Positions 50,701 to 59,367 of a DNA stretch of 64,000 nucleotides are shown one piece after another. The position numbers were made by a program, and so were the translations under genes. How positions within the stretch are numbered: position 1 is the first letter of the stretch; every line of letters begins with the position of its first letter. Origin of the DNA: Eutrophovita sp913057845. GTDB lineage: Bacteria > Pseudomonadota > Gammaproteobacteria > Burkholderiales > Eutrophovitaceae. Where the stretch lies: the NCBI GenBank assembly GCA_963925895.1, contig CAWUVH010000007.1, forward strand, positions 1 through 64,000, given 5' to 3'. Below the pieces are notes generated by a model. The model was not told where the DNA came from, did not search any database, and was given only the letters and a program-made list of their open reading frames with translations.

Positions 50701-53342
50701 TTCCAAGTGCGATCTCAATCAGGAATGCCAGAGAAAATAACTTGAAAAATATTAGCTTAGATATTCCTCACGAAAAATTGACAGTGATCACCGGTCTTAG
50801 TGGCAGCGGGAAATCCTCTTTAGCGTTTGACATTATTTACGGTGAAGGTCAGAGACGTTATTTGGAGTCGTTGAATGCCTACGCTAGGCAATTTATCCAA
50901 GTAGGGAAAAAGCCCGATGTGGACGCGGTGTATGGTATTCCTCCAGCAGTAGCCATTGAGCAACGTACCAGTCGAGGTGGGATTAAAAGTACTGTGGGAA
51001 CGGTAACAGAGACGTACCATTATTTACGCTTATTGATGTCCAAGATCGGTGATCAATTTTGTCCTGATTGTCAGGTGAAAATCAAGCCGCAAACACGGAC
51101 CGCAATTGTAGATCGCCTCTTACAAGATTATACCGGTCGCCATATTGGTTTTTTATCACCTTTGGTTCGTGCAAGAAAGGGTGTGTATAAGGAGTTGGCT
51201 GAGACTTATCGAAAGAAAGGTTTTGCACACCTATTGGTTGATAACGTTTTTGTGGCGACAGGTGATTTTCCAGCCTTAGATAGATATGTGGAACATACTA
51301 TTGAGCTTCCAGTCGCTAGTATTAATGTGTCTGATTCTCTGCGTGTTGAGTTGATGGATATTGTTGAGTCAGCTTTGAATTATGGAGATGGATTTTTTCA
51401 TGTCATCTCTGATATTGATACCTTGTTAGAAGGTGGTGCTTTTGGCCAGGAAAGTTTTTCCATTAAGCGCGCCTGCCCTTCTTGCCAAAAATCATTCGAT
51501 GAGCTTGATCCGCGTCTATTTTCCTTTAATTCAAAATATGGATGGTGTGAGCCTTGTCAGGGAACAGGTCAGTTCCAAGATGTAAAGATAAGTGTTGTAA
51601 GGCATCTCAAGGATGAAATTGAGGCGGAAGCTGAGAGAGCTAAACATACGCACGACCCGGCGGGTGTGATCTGCGAATCCTGTGATGGATATCGTTTGAA
51701 CCAACAAGCGGTGAGTGTTTTTTGGAATGATCTTTCTATCTCGGATTTGGTTTCTACTCCTGTGGGTTCGTTGCATCAGATACTTTTAGACATCACGCTT
51801 ACCTCGCGTGAACAATTGATCGCAAAGGATTTACTTGGCGAAGTTTTGTCCCGATTAAAATTCATGACTGAGGTTGGTCTGTCTTATCTCACTTTAAATC
51901 GATCTGCCCCCACGCTCAGCGGTGGAGAGGCTCAGAGAATGCGGCTGTCAGCCCAACTGGGTTCAAACTTAAGAGGTGCTGTCTATGTTCTAGATGAACC
52001 TACGATTGGTCTTCACCCGAGAGATAATGAAGCCTTACTGCGCACATTAAAAAATTTACAAAATAAGGGCAATACTCTTGTTGTTGTTGAGCACGATGAA
52101 GATACGATTATTCAGGCAGATTTTGTGGTTGATCTGGGGCCAGGAGCAGGTAGCGAAGGGGGGCACATCATTGCGTCGGGTTCGCCTGAGGAGATCATGC
52201 TTGATGCGTCTTCAATTACGGGCCAATATTTGAAATCGCCCAAGCATTACTCCCCGACTGGAGAAAGACGTGTTGATCAATCTTCTGAATTTTTATGTAT
52301 TAAATCAGCGGTACGTAACAACCTCAAAGGCGTGGATGTACGTATACCGATTGGTTGTTTGACGGTAGTAACGGGAGTCTCTGGCAGTGGTAAATCTAGT
52401 CTGATTAGAGGGGTGTTGCGTGAGAATATGGATAGACTGATGATAGAGGGTGTATCCGTCAATCATAATGCACCTTTTTCTAATTGTTCAGGTATCACTG
52501 GCTTCGAGCGTGTTTCCAAAGTCATAGAAGTAGATCAGAATCCGATCGGTAAAACATCACGCTCATGCCCTGCAACTTATACTGGGATTTGGGATGATGT
52601 AAGAACACTTTTTGCATCCACAACCGAAGCCCGTATCCGAGGTTTTGGTGCGCCTCGGTTTTCGTTTAATACAAAGGGTGGACGATGTGAAGGTTGTGAA
52701 GGTCAAGGAATACAAAAAATAGAGATGAACTTTTTACCTGATGTGCGATCAATTTGCGAGGTTTGTGGTGGCGATCGATTTAGTAAAGACACATTACAGA
52801 TTAGGTATAACAGTCATTCGATAGCCGATGTTTTAAATCTCAGCATTAAAGACGCACTGGAGCTTTTCAGCGCTCATCCTCGTATTAAGAAAAAACTTAA
52901 ATTACTCAACGAGCTTGGTTTGGGGTACTTAACACTGGGGCAGCACAGTAGTACTTTGTCTGGGGGTGAGGCTCAAAGAATTAAGCTTGTTTCGGAGCTC
53001 TCCAAGTTTAGCGTTGATGCAGAGGGCCTATTGGCCAAGAAGAGTCATGAAACAACGCTCTTCGTTCTTGATGAACCTACTGTTGGCTTGCATATGGCCG
53101 ATGTCGAAAAATTAATTGATACACTCACGCGTTTAGCGGACGTGGGTGGTACGGTTGTGGTTATTGAGCACAATATTGATCTGATCAGCAGTGCAGATTG
53201 GGTCATTGACTTAGGCCCGGAAGGGGGAGACAGTGGTGGATACCTTATGTTTGAGGGGCAGGCTGTTGATTTGGCCCAAAAAGACCATTCGGCTACAGGT
53301 CTTGCGTTAAAAAAGTTATATAAGAAATTAAAAAAATCCTAA
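47775..53342 (+). CDS. uvrA: UvrA excinuclease subunit, tandem duplicated (two UvrA in one chain)
   Basis: An ABC-type DNA damage sensor for nucleotide-excision repair, here two UvrA proteins fused in 1855 residues (a normal one has about 940). Walker A motifs (GxSGSGKSS/T) are near residues 32, 647, 1007 and 1534, thus four ATP sites. Signature SGGE segments lie near 494, 835, 1379 and 1728. Zinc-type CxxC clusters occur in each half (for example CAGCD, CSTCRG, CPSCQKS, CEPCQG), so zinc domains are not simply lost. The halves differ throughout, which argues against an assembly duplication. Fused UvrA is known in betaproteobacteria. The ribosome site is weak. Confidence 0.97.
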   Translation: MKKHIKIRGATQNNLKNIDLDLPLGEVIAVTGLSGSGKSSLVFDTLYAEGQRRYVETFSSYARQFLDRMDRPSVASIEGIPPAIAIHQVNSVKTSRSTVGTMTELADYLKLLFAKYASLYCRSCTQPIEIDDVDSIIIVLRDKGWSRVVVSAPVMVPDNFTREEIEGYLKAQGYDRFIELMGQTHVIIDRFDINRVEDTRVREGLEAAFRIGQGKCSATLHAKGEAPGVPLTFSNRFHCAGCDIDYSPPSPGLFSFNSPVGACSTCRGFGRVIGVDMDSVVVDPKLSLSEGVIRPWQTDSYSGSQDDLIEYAQRQGVPLNMPWCEMSDTHKQWVLEGEPEWVSWRKSWPKYWYGVRHFFDWLETKAYKMHIRVLLAKYRSYSSCPACHGSRLKPNALLWRIGFAKSSVNLFEHPELDWTLEQLKSIKGLSIHQLNTLPIWDLKRFINEEKESWQRGRKDESSQLVLDQIISRLEFLEEVGLGYLTLDRQSRTLSGGETQRLNLATALGASLTQTLFLLDEPSIGLHPRDVDRIITVIQRLRNNGNTIVVVEHDPQIIRSAGFLLDIGPGAGEGGGHVEFFGRSRDLTSSSGLTAQYLLGERTIGDSVEGKPIKSSQTQWLSVLGACRNNLKHIDVDIPLGHLVAITGVSGSGKSTLVEDTLFREMTRNLTGRGIADDGLRGFSNLHLIDRVIMLDQRPIGKSSRSNPLSYVGALDPIRDIFAASAGARQGKYDKSYFSFNAGKGRCQTCLGSGFELVEMQFLSDVYLRCNECDGKRYGSDILKIEIDLPTVGMVNIDDVLNLTISEAIQTFNQVPKVCRKLQPLIDVGLGYLRLGQPVPTLSGGEAQRLKLASYISEASSQSVDKTLFLLDEPTTGLHFHDIQKLLLALRALVNLGASVVMVEHNLDLIAASDWIVDLGPEGGDGGGQVVSFGAPEDVCADPSSLTGRELSREDSRASYEQMNRQITLDEKARDSFPSAISIRNARENNLKNISLDIPHEKLTVITGLSGSGKSSLAFDIIYGEGQRRYLESLNAYARQFIQVGKKPDVDAVYGIPPAVAIEQRTSRGGIKSTVGTVTETYHYLRLLMSKIGDQFCPDCQVKIKPQTRTAIVDRLLQDYTGRHIGFLSPLVRARKGVYKELAETYRKKGFAHLLVDNVFVATGDFPALDRYVEHTIELPVASINVSDSLRVELMDIVESALNYGDGFFHVISDIDTLLEGGAFGQESFSIKRACPSCQKSFDELDPRLFSFNSKYGWCEPCQGTGQFQDVKISVVRHLKDEIEAEAERAKHTHDPAGVICESCDGYRLNQQAVSVFWNDLSISDLVSTPVGSLHQILLDITLTSREQLIAKDLLGEVLSRLKFMTEVGLSYLTLNRSAPTLSGGEAQRMRLSAQLGSNLRGAVYVLDEPTIGLHPRDNEALLRTLKNLQNKGNTLVVVEHDEDTIIQADFVVDLGPGAGSEGGHIIASGSPEEIMLDASSITGQYLKSPKHYSPTGERRVDQSSEFLCIKSAVRNNLKGVDVRIPIGCLTVVTGVSGSGKSSLIRGVLRENMDRLMIEGVSVNHNAPFSNCSGITGFERVSKVIEVDQNPIGKTSRSCPATYTGIWDDVRTLFASTTEARIRGFGAPRFSFNTKGGRCEGCEGQGIQKIEMNFLPDVRSICEVCGGDRFSKDTLQIRYNSHSIADVLNLSIKDALELFSAHPRIKKKLKLLNELGLGYLTLGQHSSTLSGGEAQRIKLVSELSKFSVDAEGLLAKKSHETTLFVLDEPTVGLHMADVEKLIDTLTRLADVGGTVVVIEHNIDLISSADWVIDLGPEGGDSGGYLMFEGQAVDLAQKDHSATGLALKKLYKKLKKS

Positions 53343-53365
53343 GTCATCGGCCACTACCGATTAAC

Positions 53366-53399
53366 GTGCCAAACGACTTTGGATGGAATCATTTGGCAC
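53366..53399. repeat. Inverted repeat between uvrA and the DUF502 gene
   Basis: GTGCCAAA (53366-53373) and TTTGGCAC (53392-53399) are perfect complements separated by 18 bases. No T-run follows, so it is not a classic terminator. It may be an operator for the downstream gene (start about 60 bases on) or an RNA hairpin at the end of uvrA. Confidence 0.5.
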
Positions 53400-53461
53400 A
53401 AAAACTTGAATATACTTTTCTTACGAAAAAGTCTTAAATAATTTTGGAGAGCACAATTGTG

Positions 53462-54058
53462 ATGAAGTTTATCAGTAGAATTTTTTTGACAGGTCTGTTT
53501 ACTGCATTACCAGTGTTAGCGACTATTTATTTATTGGTTTGGCTTTTCACGACGGCCGAGTCGTTTATGGTTTACCCCTTACAAATGATTTTGCCTGATG
53601 GGACCTACGTTGCAGGTATGGGGCTGGTTGCAGGATGCCTCACGGTGTTTGTCATCGGTATCTTAATGAGGGCATATTTTATTCGATTCATTTTCAGTTT
53701 AACTGAGCGATTTTTCTTAAAAGTGCCTCTCATTAAAACAATTTACAGTGCTTTGAAGGAGTTTTTCGGACTGTTCGCTGGAGATGATAAAGGCGAGAAC
53801 TTTCAGGTCGTGATGGTTGACATGCCTAATCTCGACGTGAGGCTATTAGGTTTTTTAACTCGAGAAGAGTTCTCAGATTTGCCTCCAGATATGGTTCCTG
53901 AAGGTCGTGTTGCTGTCTACCTTCCGATGAGTTACCAGATTGGTGGCTACACTATTTTTGTACCACGCTCTAGACTCACTCATGTTGATATGCCCCGTGA
54001 GCAAGCTATGCGGCTTGCAGTGACAGCAGGCATAAAGCAGTCGAAAAAAAATGATTAA
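53462..54058 (+). CDS. DUF502 family membrane protein
   Basis: A 198-residue inner membrane protein of the DUF502 family. Two N-terminal helices (about residues 7-30 and 47-72) with the motif FLTGLFTALPVLATIYLLVW are followed by a cytoplasmic domain with VPLIKTIYSALKEFFGLF and LPMSYQIGGYTIFVPRSRL. The function is not established. The ATG at 53462 is preceded by GGAGA; a GTG at 53459 would fit spacing equally well and adds one residue. The frame reaches a TTG at 53444, which overlaps the ribosome site. Betaproteobacteria often carry it near aspS or other housekeeping genes. A strong terminator follows. Confidence 0.88.
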   Translation: MKFISRIFLTGLFTALPVLATIYLLVWLFTTAESFMVYPLQMILPDGTYVAGMGLVAGCLTVFVIGILMRAYFIRFIFSLTERFFLKVPLIKTIYSALKEFFGLFAGDDKGENFQVVMVDMPNLDVRLLGFLTREEFSDLPPDMVPEGRVAVYLPMSYQIGGYTIFVPRSRLTHVDMPREQAMRLAVTAGIKQSKKND

Positions 54059-54068
54059 TGTGTGACTC

Positions 54069-54100
54069 AAAAAAAAGGCTCCTATCAGGAGCCTTTTTTT
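54069..54100. terminator. Bidirectional Rho-independent terminator
   Basis: AGGCTCCT (54076-54083) and AGGAGCCT (54087-54094) pair around an ATC loop, with A-runs before and T-runs after. It is shared by the convergent DUF502 and hppA genes. Confidence 0.92.
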
Positions 54101-54114
54101 GTTGTTTATTTTCC

Positions 54115-56148
54115 TTACAAAAGTGGAACCAGTAAAAGAGCCACAATATTAATGATTTTGATCAGAGGGTTAACCGCTGGACCTGCCGTGTCTTTATATG
54201 GATCACCAACAGTATCTCCGGTTATTGAAGCCTTGTGAGCATCAGAACCTTTCCCACCAAAATGACCATCTTCGATGTATTTTTTAGCATTATCCCAAGC
54301 GCCACCACCAGTGGTCATCGAAATTGCTATAAAGATACCCGTAATAATAGTCCCGATCAGTAATCCACCTAGCGCTTTAATTCCTTCACCTGGCCCCATC
54401 AACCAATTCATGCCGAATGCGACAACGACTGGTGCCAAGACCGGCAGCAGTGATGGGATCATCATTTCTTTGATGGCAGAGCGTGTGAGCAAATCCACAG
54501 CCTTAGAGTAATCAGGTTTTCCTGTGCCATCCATGATGCCTGGAATTTCTCGGAACTGACGTCTTACTTCGTTTACGACGGATCCGGCAGCGCGACCTAC
54601 CGCTTCCATGGCCATTGCACTAAAGAGGTAAGGGATCATGCCTCCGAGGAATAATCCAATAATGACTGAAGGATCTGAGAGTGAGAACTCAAAGATCTTG
54701 CCCGCGGCTTCTAGATTGTGTGTGTAATCCGCAAACAGTACTAAAGCAGCTAAACCGGCAGAGCCGATCGCATAGCCTTTGGTAACTGCTTTAGTCGTAT
54801 TACCCACAGCGTCTAGTGGATCAGTAATGTCGCGTATTTTAGATGGTAATTCTGCCATTTCGGCAATACCACCAGCGTTATCCGTGATCGGACCATATGC
54901 ATCAAGCGCTACGACCATGCCAGTCATTGAAAGCATCGCAGTCGCAGCTATTGCGATCCCATAGATACCCGCCAATGAATGGGATGCCCCTATCGCAACG
55001 CATACAGCCAGCACAGGAAGCGCAGTGGATTTCATCGATACGCCTAGGCCTGCAATGATATTTGTCGCGTCACCTGTTTGTGAGGCAGCAGCAACGTGCT
55101 TAACTGGTGCATATTCAGTCGAGGTGTAGTACTCAGTGATGACAATCATTACCCCCGTTAATGCTAGCCCGACTAGAGATGCGTAGAAAAGATTGATGGA
55201 CTCGCTGCCCATCATCCATTCCGTAATGAAATAAAAGGCAATGGCAGCAATCACTCCAGACACGATCACGCCTTTGTAGAGCGCCCCCATAATGCTGCCA
55301 CCCTCTGAGGTTTTCACGAAGAAGGTGCCAACAATGGAGGCGATGATCGACGCGCCACCCAGTACAAGCGGATACGTTATTGCATTATCACCAAGCTCGG
55401 CTATCATCAGCCCACCCAAGAGCATAGTCGCTACAATAGTGACGGCATAGGTCTCGAATAGGTCAGCAGCCATACCAGCACAATCGCCGACATTATCGCC
55501 GACATTATCAGCAATAACCGCTGGGTTCCTTGGATCGTCTTCTGGGATGCCGGCCTCAACTTTTCCAACCAAGTCAGCTCCGACGTCAGCACCTTTAGTA
55601 AAGATGCCGCCACCGAGTCGGGCAAAGATAGAAATGAGTGATCCACCAAAAGCAAGTCCGATCAGTGCATGTAACGCTTGGTCGGTATCGCCCGTTAGGT
55701 TTGAGACAACACCAAAATAACCGGCTACCCCGAGTAGCCCAAGACCTACGACCAGCATTCCTGTAATGGCCCCGCCTCTAAATGCGACGTTCAATGCGGC
55801 GTTGATGCCATGATTCGCTGCTTCTGCTGTTCGAACGTTTGCACGCACTGAAATGTACATGCCGATATAGCCTGCCGCTCCAGAAAGAACGGCACCAACA
55901 AGAAACCCGATTGCTGTATACCAATCTAGTCCGAACCCAAGTGCAATAAATAGGACAACACCGACAATCGAAATGGCCTGGTATTGTCTGTTGAGATAAG
56001 CCTGCGCGCCTTGCTGAATGGCTGTGGCAATCTCTTGCATGCGGCTATTGCCGGCTGGTTGTCGAAGAATCCATTGGATCGAAAGCGCTCCGTAAATTAA
56101 GGCTGCGATCGAACAAACTAACGCAATTATTAGACTTGAAGACATCAA
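54115..56148 (-). CDS. hppA: Membrane-bound proton-pumping pyrophosphatase
   Basis: Hydrolyses pyrophosphate to pump H+ out of the cytoplasm. The 677 residues make about 16 helices. The catalytic site shows DVGADLVGKVEAGIPEDDPRNPAVIADNVGDNVGDCAGM (split in the sequence from residue about 178), with all acidic ligands. A Lys in GNTTKAVTKGYAIG indicates the K+-independent class, since K+-dependent forms have Ala there. A strong AGGGGGG ribosome site precedes the ATG. It follows pfp by 169 bases on the same strand, linking PPi-dependent glycolysis and PPi-driven proton pumping. Confidence 0.97.
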   Translation of the reverse strand: MMSSSLIIALVCSIAALIYGALSIQWILRQPAGNSRMQEIATAIQQGAQAYLNRQYQAISIVGVVLFIALGFGLDWYTAIGFLVGAVLSGAAGYIGMYISVRANVRTAEAANHGINAALNVAFRGGAITGMLVVGLGLLGVAGYFGVVSNLTGDTDQALHALIGLAFGGSLISIFARLGGGIFTKGADVGADLVGKVEAGIPEDDPRNPAVIADNVGDNVGDCAGMAADLFETYAVTIVATMLLGGLMIAELGDNAITYPLVLGGASIIASIVGTFFVKTSEGGSIMGALYKGVIVSGVIAAIAFYFITEWMMGSESINLFYASLVGLALTGVMIVITEYYTSTEYAPVKHVAAASQTGDATNIIAGLGVSMKSTALPVLAVCVAIGASHSLAGIYGIAIAATAMLSMTGMVVALDAYGPITDNAGGIAEMAELPSKIRDITDPLDAVGNTTKAVTKGYAIGSAGLAALVLFADYTHNLEAAGKIFEFSLSDPSVIIGLFLGGMIPYLFSAMAMEAVGRAAGSVVNEVRRQFREIPGIMDGTGKPDYSKAVDLLTRSAIKEMMIPSLLPVLAPVVVAFGMNWLMGPGEGIKALGGLLIGTIITGIFIAISMTTGGGAWDNAKKYIEDGHFGGKGSDAHKASITGDTVGDPYKDTAGPAVNPLIKIINIVALLLVPLL

Positions 56149-56175
56149 TGTCCCCCCTTACTTTATGTAGTTAGC

Positions 56176-56195
56176 TGGCCGATAAGGGTCGGCCA
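56176..56195 (-). promoter_or_regulatory. Hairpin in the hppA leader
   Basis: TGGCCGA (56176-56182) and TCGGCCA (56189-56195) form a seven-bp stem with a six-base loop, 28-47 bases upstream of the hppA ATG. Further upstream on the transcript, GGGA/TCCC and CCAT/ATGG can pair (about 56208-56249). The whole 169-base leader is thus structured. No known riboswitch consensus was recognised. Confidence 0.5.
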
Positions 56196-56317
56196 AATAC
56201 CCTAAAATCATCTGGGAACGGCCCCATAAACTAGTTGGATGGCTCCCTTTTTTAATTTTTGTTGCGCGGGATTGTACCTGAAAATGGTGATTAATTTCAG
56301 CTATTCATTGAAAATGG

Positions 56318-57583
56318 CTAAATTTTAAAGTCAGAACCCACTTTTTTTGGGACAGATTTATTTTTGAGTACGACATATTTTGGTAGGCCATTTTTGTACG
56401 GTGGATAGGCCTCACCCTTGATTAAGGGTTGCAGATAGCGTACGCAACTGGGTGTTATCCCAAATCCATCACTACTGATGAATTTTTTTGGCATTTTTTT
56501 CTCTACATTGGCTACTCTTGTGAGTGGAGTACTGCTGATTTTCCAGCGATAAGGGCTATCTGATAATCTTTCGATGGTGGGCATAACGGCATTGTGACCC
56601 TGGAGTGCGAGTTTGACTGCCGATTCGCCTAATGCATAAGCTTGGTCCACATCTACTTGGGATGCGATATGTCTTGCCGCCCTTTGTAAATAGTCCGCTA
56701 CCCCCCAATGATATTTAAGACCGAGGTCTTCCTTAATGATATTTGCGATGACTGGCGCCACGCCGCCCAATTGTGCATGCCCGAAGGCATCAGTTAGCCC
56801 TTGATCCGATAAAAATTTCCCATTAGACCCTTTGACGCCCTCTGAGACAACGATTGAACAATAGCCGTATCTTTTGACCTTATCATGCACCTTTTGTGTG
56901 AATTTCTTACGATTAAAAACCACCTCTGGAAATAGAATAATAATCGGCAGTGGGCTTTCTTCGGTGGATGCTAGTCCACCTGCGGCTGCTATCCACCCTG
57001 CGTGTCTTCCCATCACCTCGAGAATGAAAACTTTAGTTGATGTTTTAGCCATAGAGGCGACATCGAAGCTTGCTTCTCGTGTCGAAACGGCAACATATTT
57101 CGCTACTGATCCAAACCCTGGACAACAGTCGGTGATTGGTAAATCATTATCTACCGTCTTAGGGATGTGTATGGCTTGTATAGGAAACCCCAGTGTTTTC
57201 GAGATCTGCGATACTTTCAGGCAGGTATCGGCTGAATCTCCGCCTCCGTTATAGAAGAAGTAATCAATGTTGTGGGCCTTGAAAACAGCTATTAAGCGCT
57301 CATATTCGGCTCTGTTTTCTTCCAGCGACTTGAGTTTATATCGACAGGATCCAAACGCGCCAGCTGGTGTGTGCTTAAGCGCTGCAATTGCAGATGCTGA
57401 TTCTTTAGATGTATCAATCAGGTCCTCCGTGAGCGCGCCAATGATGCCATTTCTTCCGGCAAACACTTTTCCAATTTTATTTTTGTTTTTTCGGGCCGTT
57501 TCGATAACCCCAGCGGCTGAAGCGTTAATGACAGCTGTGACGCCGCCAGACTGAGCATAGAATGCATTGGATATTTTTTTCAT
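56318..57583 (-). CDS. pfp: Pyrophosphate-dependent 6-phosphofructokinase
   Basis: Phosphorylates fructose 6-phosphate with PPi, reversibly. The 421 residues include NGGGDSADTCLKV near residue 115, where Asp replaces the Gly104 of ATP-dependent PFK, and IPKTVDNDLPITDCCPGFGS, where the Lys of PKTVDND replaces Gly124. Both mark PPi use. EVMGRHAGWIAAAGGLA gives the fructose 6-phosphate site. It begins 75 bases downstream of adk and is followed by hppA, so PPi supply and use are grouped. Similar pfp-hpp pairs are known from methanotrophs. No ATP-dependent PFK gene is in the window. Confidence 0.93.
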   Translation of the reverse strand: MKKISNAFYAQSGGVTAVINASAAGVIETARKNKNKIGKVFAGRNGIIGALTEDLIDTSKESASAIAALKHTPAGAFGSCRYKLKSLEENRAEYERLIAVFKAHNIDYFFYNGGGDSADTCLKVSQISKTLGFPIQAIHIPKTVDNDLPITDCCPGFGSVAKYVAVSTREASFDVASMAKTSTKVFILEVMGRHAGWIAAAGGLASTEESPLPIIILFPEVVFNRKKFTQKVHDKVKRYGYCSIVVSEGVKGSNGKFLSDQGLTDAFGHAQLGGVAPVIANIIKEDLGLKYHWGVADYLQRAARHIASQVDVDQAYALGESAVKLALQGHNAVMPTIERLSDSPYRWKISSTPLTRVANVEKKMPKKFISSDGFGITPSCVRYLQPLIKGEAYPPYKNGLPKYVVLKNKSVPKKVGSDFKI

Positions 57584-57657
57584 TGTATTAACTAGGCGGT
57601 TAGATGAGCCGTCATCCTTATGTTGAGAATAGTGATTCTTGTTTGATTTGGTTCCTA

Positions 57658-58314
57658 TTACGCATCAAGAGCCTTGAATATTTCATCTCGTATTGATTCT
57701 AGGGAGCCAATACCCGTAAATTTCTTATACAAGGGCGCATGACCATCTACTTTTTTAGCACGTTCGGAATAGTAACTAATTAGAAGCTCCGTTTGGTCAT
57801 GGTAGACCTCCAAACGCTTCGTTATCGTCGCCTCCTTATCGTCATCTCGCTGTACTAAGGGCTCACCTGTCACATCGTCAATTCCCTCTGTTTTTGGTGC
57901 GTTGAAGAGTACGTGATAGGTGCGTCCAGACGTTGGATGTACGCGGCGTCCTGATAATCGTTTGATAATTTCTGTATCGTTAACGTCGATTTCGATGACG
58001 TAATCGATGTCAACCCCTGCTTCGCTGAGCGCATTCGCTTGAGGAATGGTTCTTGGAAAACCGTCAAAGAGAAATCCATTTGAACAATCGGATTGAGTGA
58101 TTCGTTCTTTAACTAAACCAATGATGACTGCATCGGGCACTAATCCCCCCGCATCCATAAATGTTTTGGCTTCCACCCCTAGGGTCGTTCCATCTTTCAC
58201 GGCAGCCCTCAACATATCCCCAGTCGAAATTTGCGGAATGTTGTACTTCTTCATGATGTATGCCGCTTGCGTGCCCTTGCCGGCGCCAGGGGGGCCAAGT
58301 AGTATTAATCTCAC
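57658..58314 (-). CDS. adk: Adenylate kinase
   Basis: Interconverts AMP + ATP and 2 ADP. The 218 residues have GPPGAGKGTQA (P-loop, residues 7-17), STGDMLRAAV, DGFPRTIPQA (AMP binding), and a long LID region starting GRRVHPTSGRTYHVLFNAPK; the LID has no zinc cysteines, fitting the gram-negative form. The start is GTG with AAGGA seven bases before. It lies 96 bases downstream of kdsB and upstream of pfp, the usual betaproteobacterial order up to that point. Confidence 0.98.
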   Translation of the reverse strand: MRLILLGPPGAGKGTQAAYIMKKYNIPQISTGDMLRAAVKDGTTLGVEAKTFMDAGGLVPDAVIIGLVKERITQSDCSNGFLFDGFPRTIPQANALSEAGVDIDYVIEIDVNDTEIIKRLSGRRVHPTSGRTYHVLFNAPKTEGIDDVTGEPLVQRDDDKEATITKRLEVYHDQTELLISYYSERAKKVDGHAPLYKKFTGIGSLESIRDEIFKALDA

Positions 58315-58410
58315 AATAAATCCTTATTAATTGGTTAGGTCAATCGAGTATTAACGTGCCTGATTGAGCGACGTGCCCATTGATTCTTTTGGGTAGTAGC
58401 AGTAATTAAA

Positions 58411-59172
58411 TTATAACTTGCTGAGGAGCTCTCGTGCTCTTTCGAGATCACCAGGAGTGTCGATCCCTGGTGCTGGAGGGACTTGAGTGTGTGTCACAAC
58501 CATTCGTCGCCCTGCTTGCAGCATCCTGAGTTGCTCTAGTTTTTCAAAAGCCTCTAGGGGACTAAAAGGTAAGTTTGAATATTCGCTTAAGAATTTTGCT
58601 CGGTAACCGTAAATGCCGATATGACCAAACCCTGGGTAATCATGTGGAAGATTGTTGTGTTCGTCAGAAAAGGTGTCTCTCGACCAAGGTATCGGGGCTC
58701 TAGAAAAATAGAGCGCATAATTTTGATGATTTAAAACAACTTTGACTAGGTTGGGGTTGAACAGATCTTCTCGATCTGAAACCGGGAAGCATGCAGTAGA
58801 CGCCGACGCGTCTGGTGTGTCCCACAGTTTATGGGCAACGGAGTTGATTAATGCAGGTGGAATAAATGGCTCATCACCTTGCACATTAACAACTAGGGTT
58901 TCTGGAGACCAATTTTGTCTCAATGCTACCTCAGCAATACGGTCGGTACCGCTGGCGTGAGTTTTGCTGGTCATGATGACGTGGCAGTCGGACGTTGCTA
59001 CGGACTCGGCAATACGTTGGTCGTCAGTCGCCACGACGACCTCTTCGGCGCCAGACTTTTTTGCCAAATCGACAACATGGCTGATGATGGTTTGCCCGTT
59101 GATCGTGGATAGTAGCTTGCCTGGGAATCGCGTGGATTCGTAGCGGGCTGGGATGACAACTTTAAAATGCAT
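58411..59172 (-). CDS. kdsB: 3-deoxy-manno-octulosonate cytidylyltransferase
   Basis: Activates Kdo as CMP-Kdo for lipopolysaccharide core synthesis. The 253 residues start with VVIPARYESTRFPGKLLSTINGQ, the nucleotidyltransferase motif, and show VVNVQGDEPFIPP and IGIYGYRAKFL. Length matches E. coli KdsB (248). It is in the order lpxK, Trm112, kdsB, adk, with 24 bases to the Trm112 gene. It supports an LPS-bearing outer membrane. Confidence 0.97.
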   Translation of the reverse strand: MHFKVVIPARYESTRFPGKLLSTINGQTIISHVVDLAKKSGAEEVVVATDDQRIAESVATSDCHVIMTSKTHASGTDRIAEVALRQNWSPETLVVNVQGDEPFIPPALINSVAHKLWDTPDASASTACFPVSDREDLFNPNLVKVVLNHQNYALYFSRAPIPWSRDTFSDEHNNLPHDYPGFGHIGIYGYRAKFLSEYSNLPFSPLEAFEKLEQLRMLQAGRRMVVTHTQVPPAPGIDTPGDLERARELLSKL

Positions 59173-59196
59173 TACGCAATATAAGCTGATAAAAAG

Positions 59197-59367
59197 CTAA
59201 TCGGTTTGAGTCGGGCGAGCTTCTTCTTCCAACATAATCGGAATGCCATTTTTGATTGGAAATGCGAGTTTACACGCATTGCAGGCTAGTTCGGTATTTT
59301 TAGGCAATAGATTAAGTTCGCTTTTGCAAATAGGGCAGACCAATATATCAAGAAGTTTTTTATCCAC
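59197..59367 (-). CDS. Trm112 family protein
   Basis: A 56-residue zinc-ribbon-like protein translated by hand from a GTG start: MDKKLLDILVCPICKSEL, then two more cysteines in ACNACKLAF, and a final IPIMLEEEARP. The CPxC and CxxC pairs form the zinc site. It overlaps the lpxK stop by eight bases and precedes kdsB by 24, as in most betaproteobacteria. In eukaryotes Trm112 activates methyltransferases; the bacterial role is unknown. The start has no strong ribosome site, so it depends on coupling to lpxK. Confidence 0.9.
   Translation of the reverse strand: MDKKLLDILVCPICKSELNLLPKNTELACNACKLAFPIKNGIPIMLEEEARPTQTD

Noticed and set aside
47775..53342. The double-length UvrA as an assembly artefact
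   Set aside because: The two halves differ throughout in sequence, and such fusions are known in betaproteobacteria, so it is taken as real.
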